The notes beneath the pieces were generated by a model. It was not told the DNA's origin. It did not search any database and saw only the letters and a list, made by a program, of their open reading frames with translations. From CAYYMZ01 sp964473025 (GTDB lineage Bacteria > Patescibacteriota > UBA1384 > DTJR01), in the NCBI GenBank assembly GCA_964473025.1, contig CAYYMZ010000011.1, positions 1 to 31,416 of the forward strand: a stretch of DNA of 31,416 nucleotides, given 5' to 3'. Shown here piece by piece: positions 1 through 8,031 of the stretch. Each line of letters opens with the position of its first letter. The stretch's first letter is position 1. A program made the position numbers and the translations under genes.

Positions 1-352
1 AGCTGGTTGAGGCAAAAAGAAATTTCTTGACGCCGATTTTTTTAGCGAATTGCATTACTCTGACGTGACCGGCAATATTGTTTTGATAAGCCCAATACAT
101 ATCCTTAACAAACATCGGTGCGGAAGAAGACGCCGCGAGATGAACGATATGATCGAAATCGCTCCCCGCCTTGTCTAAATCTTCTTCTTTGTTTACATCG
201 CCTTTGACAAATTTGACTTTTTCAGAAAGATTTTCCGTTTTACCCAACGATAGATCGTCAAGCGCCACAACCTCATGGCCCTTTTCGACCATCATGTTGC
301 ATAAATTACTTCCTATAAAACCAGCACCTCCAGTAACAAGTATCCTACTCAT
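1..352 (-). CDS. NAD-dependent epimerase/dehydratase, 5' part only
   Basis: This is the N-terminal ~117 residues of an extended short-chain dehydrogenase acting on a nucleotide sugar; the rest lies beyond the left edge. The protein opens MSRILVTGGAGFIGSN, with the Rossmann motif TGGAGFIG, then an acidic turn (ALDDLS) that binds the NAD ribose, the HLAA segment, and a visible end at FASTS, where the family's conserved Ser/Thr lies. It most resembles UDP-glucose 4-epimerase-like enzymes; GDP-mannose or UDP-glucuronate enzymes are alternatives that the fragment cannot exclude. The start ATG (350-352 complement) follows a GGGGG stretch. It lies 257 bp downstream of the phosphomannomutase gene in the same direction, separated by a repeat-rich gap, so it may have its own promoter. 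Confidence 0.85.
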   Translation of the reverse strand, partial: MSRILVTGGAGFIGSNLCNMMVEKGHEVVALDDLSLGKTENLSEKVKFVKGDVNKEEDLDKAGSDFDHIVHLAASSSAPMFVKDMYWAYQNNIAGHVRVMQFAKKIGVKKFLFASTS

Positions 353-609
353 ATTAACCCCCACAAATTAACGCCGCCTGCCTGCCCCTGCATCATCCGC
401 ACTGCAAGTAGAGGACGAAGTCCCTTTTGCAGTAAGGATTGATGCGGGGTTACTAATATTTTTGCCATGTCATTCTCCGCTCCGTGTCCCAACACCCTTT
501 AACAAAGGGTGTTATGGACCGGAAGTCCCTCTTGCAATTAACCCACTTGCGGATTTCTATAATTAGAATACTGCAAGAGGTTTATTGCTGGGGAACGTTA
601 TTTTAATAT
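353..609. repeat. Repeat-rich intergenic region with nested palindromes
   Basis: No gene is seen here. The stretch holds several dyads. ACTGCAA (391-397) faces TTGCAGT (437-443) around a GGAC/GTCC pair. A perfect 10-bp stem lies at 491-500/504-513 (AACACCCTTT / AAAGGGTGTT). CCTCTTGCA near 529 faces TGCAAGAGG near 582. The motif GAAGTCCCTYTTGCA occurs twice, near 419 and 523. The 491-513 palindrome is related to those at 19864-19893 and 20731-20753. Confidence 0.6.
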
Positions 610-1950
610 TTATTTCTCAATTATTTTTCTTATTTCTTCTGTTTTATCTTTCATCAGCTTCTCATCTTTGGCCTCAAGATTCAATTTAGCAACTGGTTCA
701 GTATTTGAAGCTCGCAAGTTGAAGCGCCAGTCAGGATATTCGATTGTTAAGCCATCAAGCTCGTTTGGCTCGCCATCAGAAAATTTTTCTTTAAGACGAT
801 CAATTGCGGCAGATGGATCTTCGACGTTAAATTTTATCTCTTCGATCATAAAATGATCTTTCTGGTATGGAGCAACGAGTTGTGATAATTTTTTGCCGGA
901 CTCGGATATGGCTTGCCAGATTAGTAGAAAGGGAATGATACCGTTATCCATATAATGCGTTTCCTCAAAGAAATAATGAGCGGTCATCTCCGCGCCGAAA
1001 ACCGCTTTATTTTGGCTCATCGCTTCTTTGATAAAGCGATACCCAGATTTTGAGATAAGAAATTTCATCCCCGATTTTTCGGCTGCCTTGGTTTGCGGCC
1101 AGATTATTCGCTCGTCGCAGACAAAACTTGAATTTGGATGAATTTTAGCAATCGTTTCGATGAGAAGAGCCGTAATATACGGAGCGTCGATAAATTTACC
1201 TTTTTCGTCTAAGAAGAAAACTCTGTCGCCGTCGCCGTCCCAGATAGCCGAAAAATCGGGTTTTTCTTTTCTGGCTAATTCTTCTGCCACTGCGCGCATT
1301 TTGGAATTGAGAGGATTTGGCTCATCCAAACCTCCGAAATTTGCGTCAGGCTTGATGCGAAAATCGACTCTCTCTATCGGCAGTCCCTCTAAAACCTTAT
1401 CAATAATCAAGCCAACCGACCCATACATCGGGTCAAGCAGAATTTTTTGTTTTTTTAACTTTTTTACATCAACAATTTTTTTAATAAAAGCGACGTAATC
1501 GTCAGTAATTGAAATATTTTTAACCTCTCCACCTTCACCGCCTTCAATTCCCTCCCCTTCCATTGCCCACTTTTTGAGCTCCGGATCGTCTCCCGGCACC
1601 GTTACTGCATCGGCTTTAGTCATCTTCATACCACCATACCCGATCGGATTGTGCGAGGCGGAAAGAATAATTCCGCCATCAAAATTATAGTTAAAAACGG
1701 CAAAGCCGATCATTGGGTTGGTCATTTCCCCTGCGTCTTTGACGTTTACGCCTGATTCAATAAGCCCTTGGATAACTTTTTCATGCATTCTAGCACTGGC
1801 TTCACGGATGTCGCGGCCGACAACTACGGTTTTTGGATTAATTTTTTTAGCGTAGGCACGAGCAACAGAATACGCAACGTCTTCGTTCATTTGATCGGGA
1901 TAAGTGCCGCGAATATCGTAGGCACGAAATATTTTTTGATCAATTGGCAT
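610..1950 (-). CDS. Phosphomannomutase/phosphoglucomutase
   Basis: An alpha-D-phosphohexomutase of 446 residues, interconverting mannose-6-P and mannose-1-P, and probably glucose-6-P and glucose-1-P. Visible motifs are the phosphoserine loop SASHNP (97-102, catalytic Ser99), the Mg-binding DGDGD (238-242), the sugar-specificity loop GAEMTAH (317-323) and the phosphate-binding RASNTEP near residue 416. Length and domain order match the bacterial PMM/PGM family. It sits 28 bp downstream of the mannose-1-phosphate guanylyltransferase gene, so the two probably share a transcript and make GDP-mannose. No phosphomannose isomerase is seen in the window. Whether it prefers mannose or glucose cannot be read from sequence alone; dual-specificity enzymes of this family have the same motifs. 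Confidence 0.93.
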   Translation of the reverse strand: MPIDQKIFRAYDIRGTYPDQMNEDVAYSVARAYAKKINPKTVVVGRDIREASARMHEKVIQGLIESGVNVKDAGEMTNPMIGFAVFNYNFDGGIILSASHNPIGYGGMKMTKADAVTVPGDDPELKKWAMEGEGIEGGEGGEVKNISITDDYVAFIKKIVDVKKLKKQKILLDPMYGSVGLIIDKVLEGLPIERVDFRIKPDANFGGLDEPNPLNSKMRAVAEELARKEKPDFSAIWDGDGDRVFFLDEKGKFIDAPYITALLIETIAKIHPNSSFVCDERIIWPQTKAAEKSGMKFLISKSGYRFIKEAMSQNKAVFGAEMTAHYFFEETHYMDNGIIPFLLIWQAISESGKKLSQLVAPYQKDHFMIEEIKFNVEDPSAAIDRLKEKFSDGEPNELDGLTIEYPDWRFNLRASNTEPVAKLNLEAKDEKLMKDKTEEIRKIIEK

Positions 1951-1978
1951 AGGTCTTTTTTTATTTTTGAGTTTTTAG

Positions 1979-3070
1979 TTATAGGTACAGGTGTTTACCC
2001 TCTTCTTTGAGCTTGTCCAAGAGTATCTTGACATCTTGAGCTTTGTTTTTGTTGGCAATCAGCATCGCATCGGGTGTGTCAATTACGATTATGTCTTTTA
2101 GGCCTAAGGTCGCAATCATTTTATCCCCTCCATAAACCAGACAGCCGTCTGATTCAACATCAATATGGTAACCTCTCGAGATCATGCCTGAAGCATAGTT
2201 TTCGCTTAAAACGTCGTGCAAGGTTCCCCAGCTCCCGATGTCAGACCAGCCCAAGTCAGCAGGAATAACCAGTACCTTCTTAAAGTCCTTCTGTGAAATA
2301 ACCGCGTATTCGAACTGTTCATCCTCGAGCGATTCAAACATTTCCTTGATTTTGGTCTGAGTCGCTCCGCCCTCCGCCTGAAGCTTTACGATTTGATCGA
2401 GGGTTTTATACATTTTTGGCCGGTATTTCTTAATCCAGCTTAAAAGCTCGCTGGCACCAAAGAAGTAATAAGCACCATTCCACAAATATTCCCACGATTG
2501 CATGTATTTTTCGGCAGTTTTCAGATCCGGCTTTTCAACGAAGGAAACGACTTCAAAAACCTGGCTGCCGTCAACCGGACCTTTCGGTTTGCCCATTTTG
2601 ATATAACCCAAACCGGTATCCGGTCTGGTCGGGTTAATACCGACTGCCACGAGATAATCTGGGTATTTTGTGGCTGTATCGAAGGCGTTTTTAAGAGTGT
2701 TGACGAAAACGTCAACATTATTGACCGTATGGTCCGAAGCAATTGTTGAGATAATCGCATTTTTGTCGCGTTTTAAAATGACGAAAGCGATGTAGGCCAA
2801 AGCCGGCGCGGTGTTTCTGACTGCCGGTTCAATAATATAATTATCAGCTGGTACATCGGGAAGCTGCTTTTTTATCTCATCCACGTACTTGGTATTTGTA
2901 GAGATAAAAATATTCTCCGGTTTTAGAGCTTTTTTGACCCGATTATAGGTTTCTTGAATTAACGATTTTTCCGAAACCAAATTCTGTAACTGCTTAGGTT
3001 TTGATTTACGGCTCATCGGCCAAAGACGTGTTCCCGATCCCCCCGCCATAATAACTGCATAATTTGCCAT
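1979..3070 (-). CDS. manC: Mannose-1-phosphate guanylyltransferase
   Basis: Makes GDP-mannose from mannose-1-P and GTP. The N-terminus, MANYAVIMAGGSGTRLWP, carries the nucleotidyltransferase signature GGSGTRLWP followed by K-P-K-Q. FVEKPD and the WNGAYYFF segment are further family landmarks. The protein has 363 residues from the chosen ATG at 3068-3070, which is preceded by GAAGG. An ATG 48 nt further upstream is in frame but has no comparable ribosome site, and its extra residues precede the conserved beta-strand. The C-terminal isomerase domain of bifunctional ManC enzymes is absent, so this is the short, monofunctional form. It lies directly upstream of the phosphomannomutase gene. Confidence 0.93.
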   Translation of the reverse strand: MANYAVIMAGGSGTRLWPMSRKSKPKQLQNLVSEKSLIQETYNRVKKALKPENIFISTNTKYVDEIKKQLPDVPADNYIIEPAVRNTAPALAYIAFVILKRDKNAIISTIASDHTVNNVDVFVNTLKNAFDTATKYPDYLVAVGINPTRPDTGLGYIKMGKPKGPVDGSQVFEVVSFVEKPDLKTAEKYMQSWEYLWNGAYYFFGASELLSWIKKYRPKMYKTLDQIVKLQAEGGATQTKIKEMFESLEDEQFEYAVISQKDFKKVLVIPADLGWSDIGSWGTLHDVLSENYASGMISRGYHIDVESDGCLVYGGDKMIATLGLKDIIVIDTPDAMLIANKNKAQDVKILLDKLKEEGKHLYL

Positions 3071-3179
3071 AATTACCTTCTTTGAATTATTAATTTTAAG
3101 TGCCTTAAATGATAGCAAAAATTAGTGCTTTTGGGAAGGGTTCAAGAGAGATGTGCCTGTTGATTCAATTCATGGCAAT

Positions 3180-3965
3180 TTAAAACCATGGTCTAAATTG
3201 GAAAAAAAGGTTTATCACACCGTCAACATCGCCTAGACTCATATGTCTTTTGGACAGGTTGTAGATTTCCCCTTGTAAACTGACTGCTTTCTGCTTTTCT
3301 GGAGATGGTTCGTATGGATCTCGAGATGCGTCTATAGCAGCTTCCTGAGCCCTCAAAAATTCATCTCTTACGGCTTCGTAATAACGAGCAAAGAGATCTT
3401 TTTCTGCAGGATCCTGGACAGCATCCAAGGCTTCTTGAATAATAGGCGGCATTTCACCTCTTTTAATTGCTCCCAACATAAAACGGTTAATTTCTCCGTG
3501 ATTAAACAATCTATCGTTGAGGCCCTGTTGGTTTTCCTGGCGATCAATAGCCTCTCTATTATCTTGACGATATTTTGTTGCCATCTCTACATCTTCCGGT
3601 GCTAATCTATGGCCCGTTTCGGGGTCGGCAACGTTTGAGACTCTTGTCTGGCTATCAGAGAAATGCGACTGTCGCTTGTCTTCTGTGTGGGCATCAAAAG
3701 TGACCGCATCAGACAATGCTCTTTCATGGGGTGTCAAATGCTCTTTGGCTTTCGCGTCCATATCTTCGAATTCTTTCCTTTGTTGAGCTCTTTCTTCTGG
3801 CGACAAGGACGGCGGAGCGGTTCCGCCCCACGGATCGGTCGGAGAAGGACCTCCTTGGCTTATCACAGAACTATTTGATTCATCTTGGTCTGCTGCTGCT
3901 CTAGATTCATCACTCTCCATTACCTCTGGGGGTAGATCCAATCCATCGGGTTCGCCATCTTCCAT
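3180..3965 (-). CDS. Acidic hypothetical protein in the glycan operon
   Basis: I do not recognise this 261-residue protein. It is strongly hydrophilic, without signal peptide or membrane segment. The N-terminal third is acidic and Pro/Ser-rich (MEDGEPDGLDLPPEVMESDES), which suggests disorder. The middle and C-terminal parts are charged and look helical, with a DAVQDPAEKDLFARYYEAVRD stretch. It ends in a more hydrophobic GVINLFFQFRPWF. The start ATG follows GGAGGCGCG. It is 10 bp downstream of a glycosyltransferase gene and ~110 bp upstream of manC, so it is probably co-transcribed with them. A role as a partner or regulator of the glycan enzymes is only a guess from position. Base composition resembles its neighbours. 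Confidence 0.7.
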   Translation of the reverse strand: MEDGEPDGLDLPPEVMESDESRAAADQDESNSSVISQGGPSPTDPWGGTAPPSLSPEERAQQRKEFEDMDAKAKEHLTPHERALSDAVTFDAHTEDKRQSHFSDSQTRVSNVADPETGHRLAPEDVEMATKYRQDNREAIDRQENQQGLNDRLFNHGEINRFMLGAIKRGEMPPIIQEALDAVQDPAEKDLFARYYEAVRDEFLRAQEAAIDASRDPYEPSPEKQKAVSLQGEIYNLSKRHMSLGDVDGVINLFFQFRPWF

Positions 3966-3975
3966 CGCGCCTCCT

Positions 3976-5145
3976 TTATTTTCTATAATCCTCGATCACT
4001 TTTTTATAGACCGCTTCGTATCCATCTACCATTTTTTCAACCGTAAAATTTTCTTCAACATGCTGACGGCAGTTCTGTCTTATCCGTAAATATTCTTCCG
4101 CTGGCATTGCGCAGATCTTTTTAATAGCCTCAACCATTCCTTCTTTGCCTGTTTTCTTTATAATCCAATTACCTCTTTTATCTTCGTCTGATGAGTTAAC
4201 AATAAAACCTGTTTCTCCATCTTTTACAACCTCTGGAACTGAGCCGCGAGCATATGCAATCACGGGAGTGCCACACGCCATTGCCTCAATCATCACTAAG
4301 CCGAAAGGTTCTTCCCATTGAATCGGTGAGAGGAAAGCTCTGGAATTACCAAGCAGATCGTTGCGTCCCCCGGCATTGACTTGTCCTAAATACGAAATTA
4401 ATGGATTGTTAAAATGGCGCTTTATGTCCGCAAGGTAATCAAGAACAGTTTTACCAACTCCTATTGTACCACCGAGTTTAAGTTTAATCTTAGCATCAAG
4501 CGCTAGTTCAATAACTTCCTTAGTACCTTTATTGGGTGCTATCCTACCCAGCCAAGAGAAATAATCTTTTGGCTTCTCAACATATGTAAAACTTTTCGTT
4601 TCAATCCCGTTATAAACCCTGGAGTAAAACGTCAGATCGCTAAGTATTTCCTCTTGTTTTCTTGAAATTCCAATTAATCTAACGCCTGATTTATCCGGCA
4701 TTAATTCATTAATGTCTTGATTCAAGGTTATATTCGTATTAGCTGTCATGTGCGTAGTCAAAATCTGCGGGATATTAAATAAATAACCAAGGTAAATAGG
4801 AAGAAATGCGGTGTGGCTATGATGAACAATGTCAAAATTATTTTTCTTAATATATTGCATTGCTTGAATATAATAGTGGTTCTCAAGGTAGATCGTTTTA
4901 CGCATGCTCTGGGAATCGTTAGGATCAAACTTACCTCCGAATAAGGCATGGGGGCAAACAGGATATAATTCAGATTTAACTTTTGAGTCAGCGGAAGCAA
5001 ATAATACAACCTCATGGCCCCTTTCTTCCTTGCTTAACTCTGCAGAGAGGTTGTAATTAAACACTTCAATGCCACCCGAAAAGGAAAAAGTGATGGGGTT
5101 GTGGATTGTTGAAAGAATAGCAATTTTTAATTTTTTATTGTTCAT
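3976..5145 (-). CDS. GT4-family glycosyltransferase
   Basis: A GT-B fold, retaining glycosyltransferase of 389 residues (Glyco_transf_4 plus Glycos_transf_1). The N-terminal domain begins LKIAILSTIHNP with the glycine-rich acceptor loop FSGGIEVFNYNL. The C-terminal donor domain starts at YFSWLGRIAPNKGTKEVIE and carries the EX7E motif EPFGLVMIE followed by AMACGTPVIA and GSVPEVV. No membrane segment is seen, so it probably works at the cytoplasmic face of the membrane. The start ATG has AAAGGAGAT upstream and follows the GT2 gene by 4 bp, so the two are translationally close. Donor and acceptor cannot be assigned; GDP-mannose is plausible because manC lies downstream. Confidence 0.92.
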   Translation of the reverse strand: MNNKKLKIAILSTIHNPITFSFSGGIEVFNYNLSAELSKEERGHEVVLFASADSKVKSELYPVCPHALFGGKFDPNDSQSMRKTIYLENHYYIQAMQYIKKNNFDIVHHSHTAFLPIYLGYLFNIPQILTTHMTANTNITLNQDINELMPDKSGVRLIGISRKQEEILSDLTFYSRVYNGIETKSFTYVEKPKDYFSWLGRIAPNKGTKEVIELALDAKIKLKLGGTIGVGKTVLDYLADIKRHFNNPLISYLGQVNAGGRNDLLGNSRAFLSPIQWEEPFGLVMIEAMACGTPVIAYARGSVPEVVKDGETGFIVNSSDEDKRGNWIIKKTGKEGMVEAIKKICAMPAEEYLRIRQNCRQHVEENFTVEKMVDGYEAVYKKVIEDYRK

Positions 5146-5149
5146 ACTT

Positions 5150-6142
5150 CTATCTCCTTTTAAAAATATCTTTTCGTATGTTTTTTAATCTGCCCGCCGC
5201 CTCCTCGATACACTTATTAAACATCACCTTATCAGAGAATATTTCTAAAAACTTAAAGTCGAATTCTGCCTTCATCTTCTTTTTTCCTTGATCGATGATT
5301 GGTTTCACCTCAGCAATAAAATCGAAATTTTTGCCAATTCCTTCGATAATCCGGTAATATCCGTCTCTCCCGAATTTCTCAAAATTTGCGGCAACGGTGT
5401 TGACAAAATTTTGATTTTTATCGTCAAAAATATCATATTTGTAGGCCAAGATTAGAAGATCTTTGGCAATTCCCCATTCAGGATGTGCAACACCTCTGAT
5501 AATCCCGCCCTCGGTCTCATGAACATGGTGAACGACAAGCGAATCGTCAAAGACGAGTGGAAATCCTGTGCGCCAGTACCTTACTGACATATCCGAACCT
5601 TCACCGCGCATATTAAAGACATCTTCGTCGTAGCCGCCTACTTTCAAGAAAACATCCTTATAGGTAGCAATGTAGCGGGAATAGATCGCTTCGGTATAGG
5701 TTGTTTTGCCAACCAGAATCATTTGGTCTTCTTTTCTGGGACGGTCGTGCTGGCCTTCTTTCGGCCCAGTACGCCAGATTACCTGTCCCCCAATCGCTCC
5801 CGCAGTTTTGTGCTTTTCCAAAGCCAATATTGTATTTAAAACCGTATCTTGCTCTACTTCCATATCGGAATCACAAAAGATTAAAATAGAAGAACTAGCT
5901 ATTTTTGCTCCATTATTTTTGCTAGACGCGATACCCTTCTTTTTCGGTCGGGAATAAATAACTTGATCCTTAAATTTTTTCTGGATCGTATCTTTAAGAT
6001 CGTCGTTTGGCGAGTCGTCAGAAACAATAATTTCCAAAACGAACTTTTCGTCTATGCCCTCAGAAGAGAATAGTAGTTCGATGGTGCGCAAAGTTTGATC
6101 AACCCTTTTAAAGGTTGGCATAATAACCGAAATTTTCTTCAT
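5150..6142 (-). CDS. GT2-family glycosyltransferase
   Basis: A GT-A fold inverting glycosyltransferase of 330 residues. MKKISVIMPTFKRVDQTL opens the Rossmann-like nucleotide-binding half, VSDDSPNDD follows, and the metal-binding DXD is seen in IFCDSDMEVE. Around residues 165-195 the segment GGYDEDVFNMRGEGSDMSVR resembles the C-terminal Glyco_transf_7 domain, in which an acidic pair binds acceptor and metal. The C-terminal ~100 residues are charged and helical, with no membrane span. The gene lies between two GT4 genes (with the DUF218-HAD gene on its upstream side) in a tight same-strand run. The ATG has an upstream AGGGAGATAAAAG ribosome site. Substrate is unknown. Confidence 0.9.
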   Translation of the reverse strand: MKKISVIMPTFKRVDQTLRTIELLFSSEGIDEKFVLEIIVSDDSPNDDLKDTIQKKFKDQVIYSRPKKKGIASSKNNGAKIASSSILIFCDSDMEVEQDTVLNTILALEKHKTAGAIGGQVIWRTGPKEGQHDRPRKEDQMILVGKTTYTEAIYSRYIATYKDVFLKVGGYDEDVFNMRGEGSDMSVRYWRTGFPLVFDDSLVVHHVHETEGGIIRGVAHPEWGIAKDLLILAYKYDIFDDKNQNFVNTVAANFEKFGRDGYYRIIEGIGKNFDFIAEVKPIIDQGKKKMKAEFDFKFLEIFSDKVMFNKCIEEAAGRLKNIRKDIFKRR

Positions 6143-6167
6143 CTTTTATCTCCCTTGTTTATAAAAC

Positions 6168-8015
6168 TTATTCCTTTTTAAGAAACAATTCTCTGAATCC
6201 CTCTGTAACACCCATTGGACCGCTACTTGCCGTCGAATTAACATGTGGCGGCAACTTTACCCCTTCTTCATCTCCTACCATATATGCTTTTTCACATTTT
6301 TCAAACATCTCAAAATCATTTGGAGCGTCTCCGAAGGCAACTGATTCTCTATATCTTCCGCTTGCAGTTTTCATTAACTCTTTAATAAGTAAAACCCCAT
6401 TTCCCTTATGCACACCCTCCGACATCAGGTGCCATGTCATTTTTGCCCTTGTTAGATGAAGTCCTCTGCTTGCAGCTATTTCTTTAACTCGCTGAATTTT
6501 TTGGGGATCACTCTCCGTGAAAACCAGGTTTTCCATAAAAGTACCGTGGGGTGTGTTCTCGGCCTCTTCTCGCGTGCAATGATAGGTTTCCATGACCTCT
6601 TCGGTAGTCATATCCGTAATGAATTTTGCCGCTACATTATTTTCCTGGAGAATATTTTTAAGTTGTTCTTTTAATAAATCTTTCGGGGGTGATAACTCGA
6701 TAGTGAAAAAAGAGCCATCATCATTAATATCGAACAACCTTCCCCCTATTTTTTGAACCGCCTCACGTATTTGCTGTTCATTGACCATGGAACTAGGAAA
6801 GGCAACGCCTGCACCATTCTCGAAAACAATCGGGGCCAAGGCATTCATCCCAAAACTTTCTTTAAGTTGGCTCAGATTTTGCTTTCCTCGGCTCGACGCC
6901 AAAATCACCATACCGTAGCATCTCTCAGCCATTTGAATATAACGACCGATAAGCTTTCCTCCTTTTCCAGTTAGGGTTCCGTCCACATCGCAAAAAACAA
7001 GTTCTTCAACGTTCCTGAATCTCTCAACCGGGTCCTCAATCTCCGATCTATTTTCGTTTTTGAACGGGGGTGCTTTCTCGTCCTCATCCTCAACTCGCCA
7101 CTCTGGAAGTTCATCGGGTAAACGTTCCCATTCCTGGGGAGGCAACTCTCTTTTAATTTCTCCTAATATATCGCGAATTTTATCCGGATCGGCAGTTTTG
7201 AGATCCTTTATTCCCTTTTCTTCCAGATAGTCTGAAAATCGCAATAAAACACTTAAAAGCCGCGCATCATTTTCGATAAATTTAAGCTGGGGCAAAAAAT
7301 ATTGGGGCATCGTTTCCAAACCCTTAGACCATCTTGTTTCTTCGCGCAATCGTTTGGCATAAATGGGGTTGGCTTCCGGATCCAATGTCTTTTCAAAATA
7401 TCTTCTATAGTGCTCCATATTGCGATGAACTTTCGAACCGCCTGATAATCTTCCTTCATCGATGACTTTTGCCGAGGAAACAGTTGGTCCTTCAAGGCCA
7501 AATAGCTCCGCCATCTGGGCAATTCTTTCGACGTGATGAGGTGAACCCAAAAATCCAAGATTCAAAAATTTCTCTGGATTTTCATCAATTGGTGTTAAAG
7601 ACCGAGCAATATTTTCAATCGTGTTAGCCGCTTTGTCTTCAACGATGCAAGCTTCTTCGGGAATGCTAAATTTCCTGACAACATAATCGCGCATCATTTC
7701 ACCTTCGGACTGTTCAAGAGGATTGCCGGTTTCATCCTTACCCGTGCGTCCGCCTGTAAAAATGATTTTTTTAGTTTTACCTTCAAGGTACAACTGAGCC
7801 GCCGCAATAGCATTTAATTTTGCTTCGGGTACCAGTTGGCCGCGGTGTTTGATTTCAGGCCCAACGCCACCTGGCTGAACCGGACCGATACCAAAAACCA
7901 TTACCGCATCAAGCGGTTGGGGCACTGTTTCTTCTTCGGTTGTTTGCTCTACCTTGGGCTCTTCTACTTCGGGCAAGACATCTTCTTCTCCAGGTGATTT
8001 TTCTAATTCGTTCAC
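6168..8015 (-). CDS. DUF218 (YdcF-like) domain fused to HAD-IIB phosphatase
   Basis: A 615-residue protein with two recognisable parts. Residues ~35-190 form a DUF218/YdcF/SanA-like domain: VMVFGIGPV, the IIFTGGRTG strand, EDKAANTIENI and GSPHHVERIAQMAE match that family's conserved loops. Residues ~190-330 form a helical, acidic linker. Residues ~338-610 form a Cof-type HAD phosphatase: motif I CDVDGTLTG (nucleophile near 343), motif II LASSRG, motif III lysine in GVHKGNG, motif IV GDAPNDFEMF. Relatives of the HAD part include sucrose- and mannosyl-3-phosphoglycerate phosphatases, so it may dephosphorylate a sugar phosphate made by the neighbouring enzymes; this is inference. No signal peptide or membrane span is seen, although many DUF218 proteins are membrane-anchored. 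It sits between GT4 and GT2 genes. Confidence 0.85.
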   Translation of the reverse strand: MNELEKSPGEEDVLPEVEEPKVEQTTEEETVPQPLDAVMVFGIGPVQPGGVGPEIKHRGQLVPEAKLNAIAAAQLYLEGKTKKIIFTGGRTGKDETGNPLEQSEGEMMRDYVVRKFSIPEEACIVEDKAANTIENIARSLTPIDENPEKFLNLGFLGSPHHVERIAQMAELFGLEGPTVSSAKVIDEGRLSGGSKVHRNMEHYRRYFEKTLDPEANPIYAKRLREETRWSKGLETMPQYFLPQLKFIENDARLLSVLLRFSDYLEEKGIKDLKTADPDKIRDILGEIKRELPPQEWERLPDELPEWRVEDEDEKAPPFKNENRSEIEDPVERFRNVEELVFCDVDGTLTGKGGKLIGRYIQMAERCYGMVILASSRGKQNLSQLKESFGMNALAPIVFENGAGVAFPSSMVNEQQIREAVQKIGGRLFDINDDGSFFTIELSPPKDLLKEQLKNILQENNVAAKFITDMTTEEVMETYHCTREEAENTPHGTFMENLVFTESDPQKIQRVKEIAASRGLHLTRAKMTWHLMSEGVHKGNGVLLIKELMKTASGRYRESVAFGDAPNDFEMFEKCEKAYMVGDEEGVKLPPHVNSTASSGPMGVTEGFRELFLKKE

Positions 8016-8031
8016 TCGCCCCTCCAGCTTT

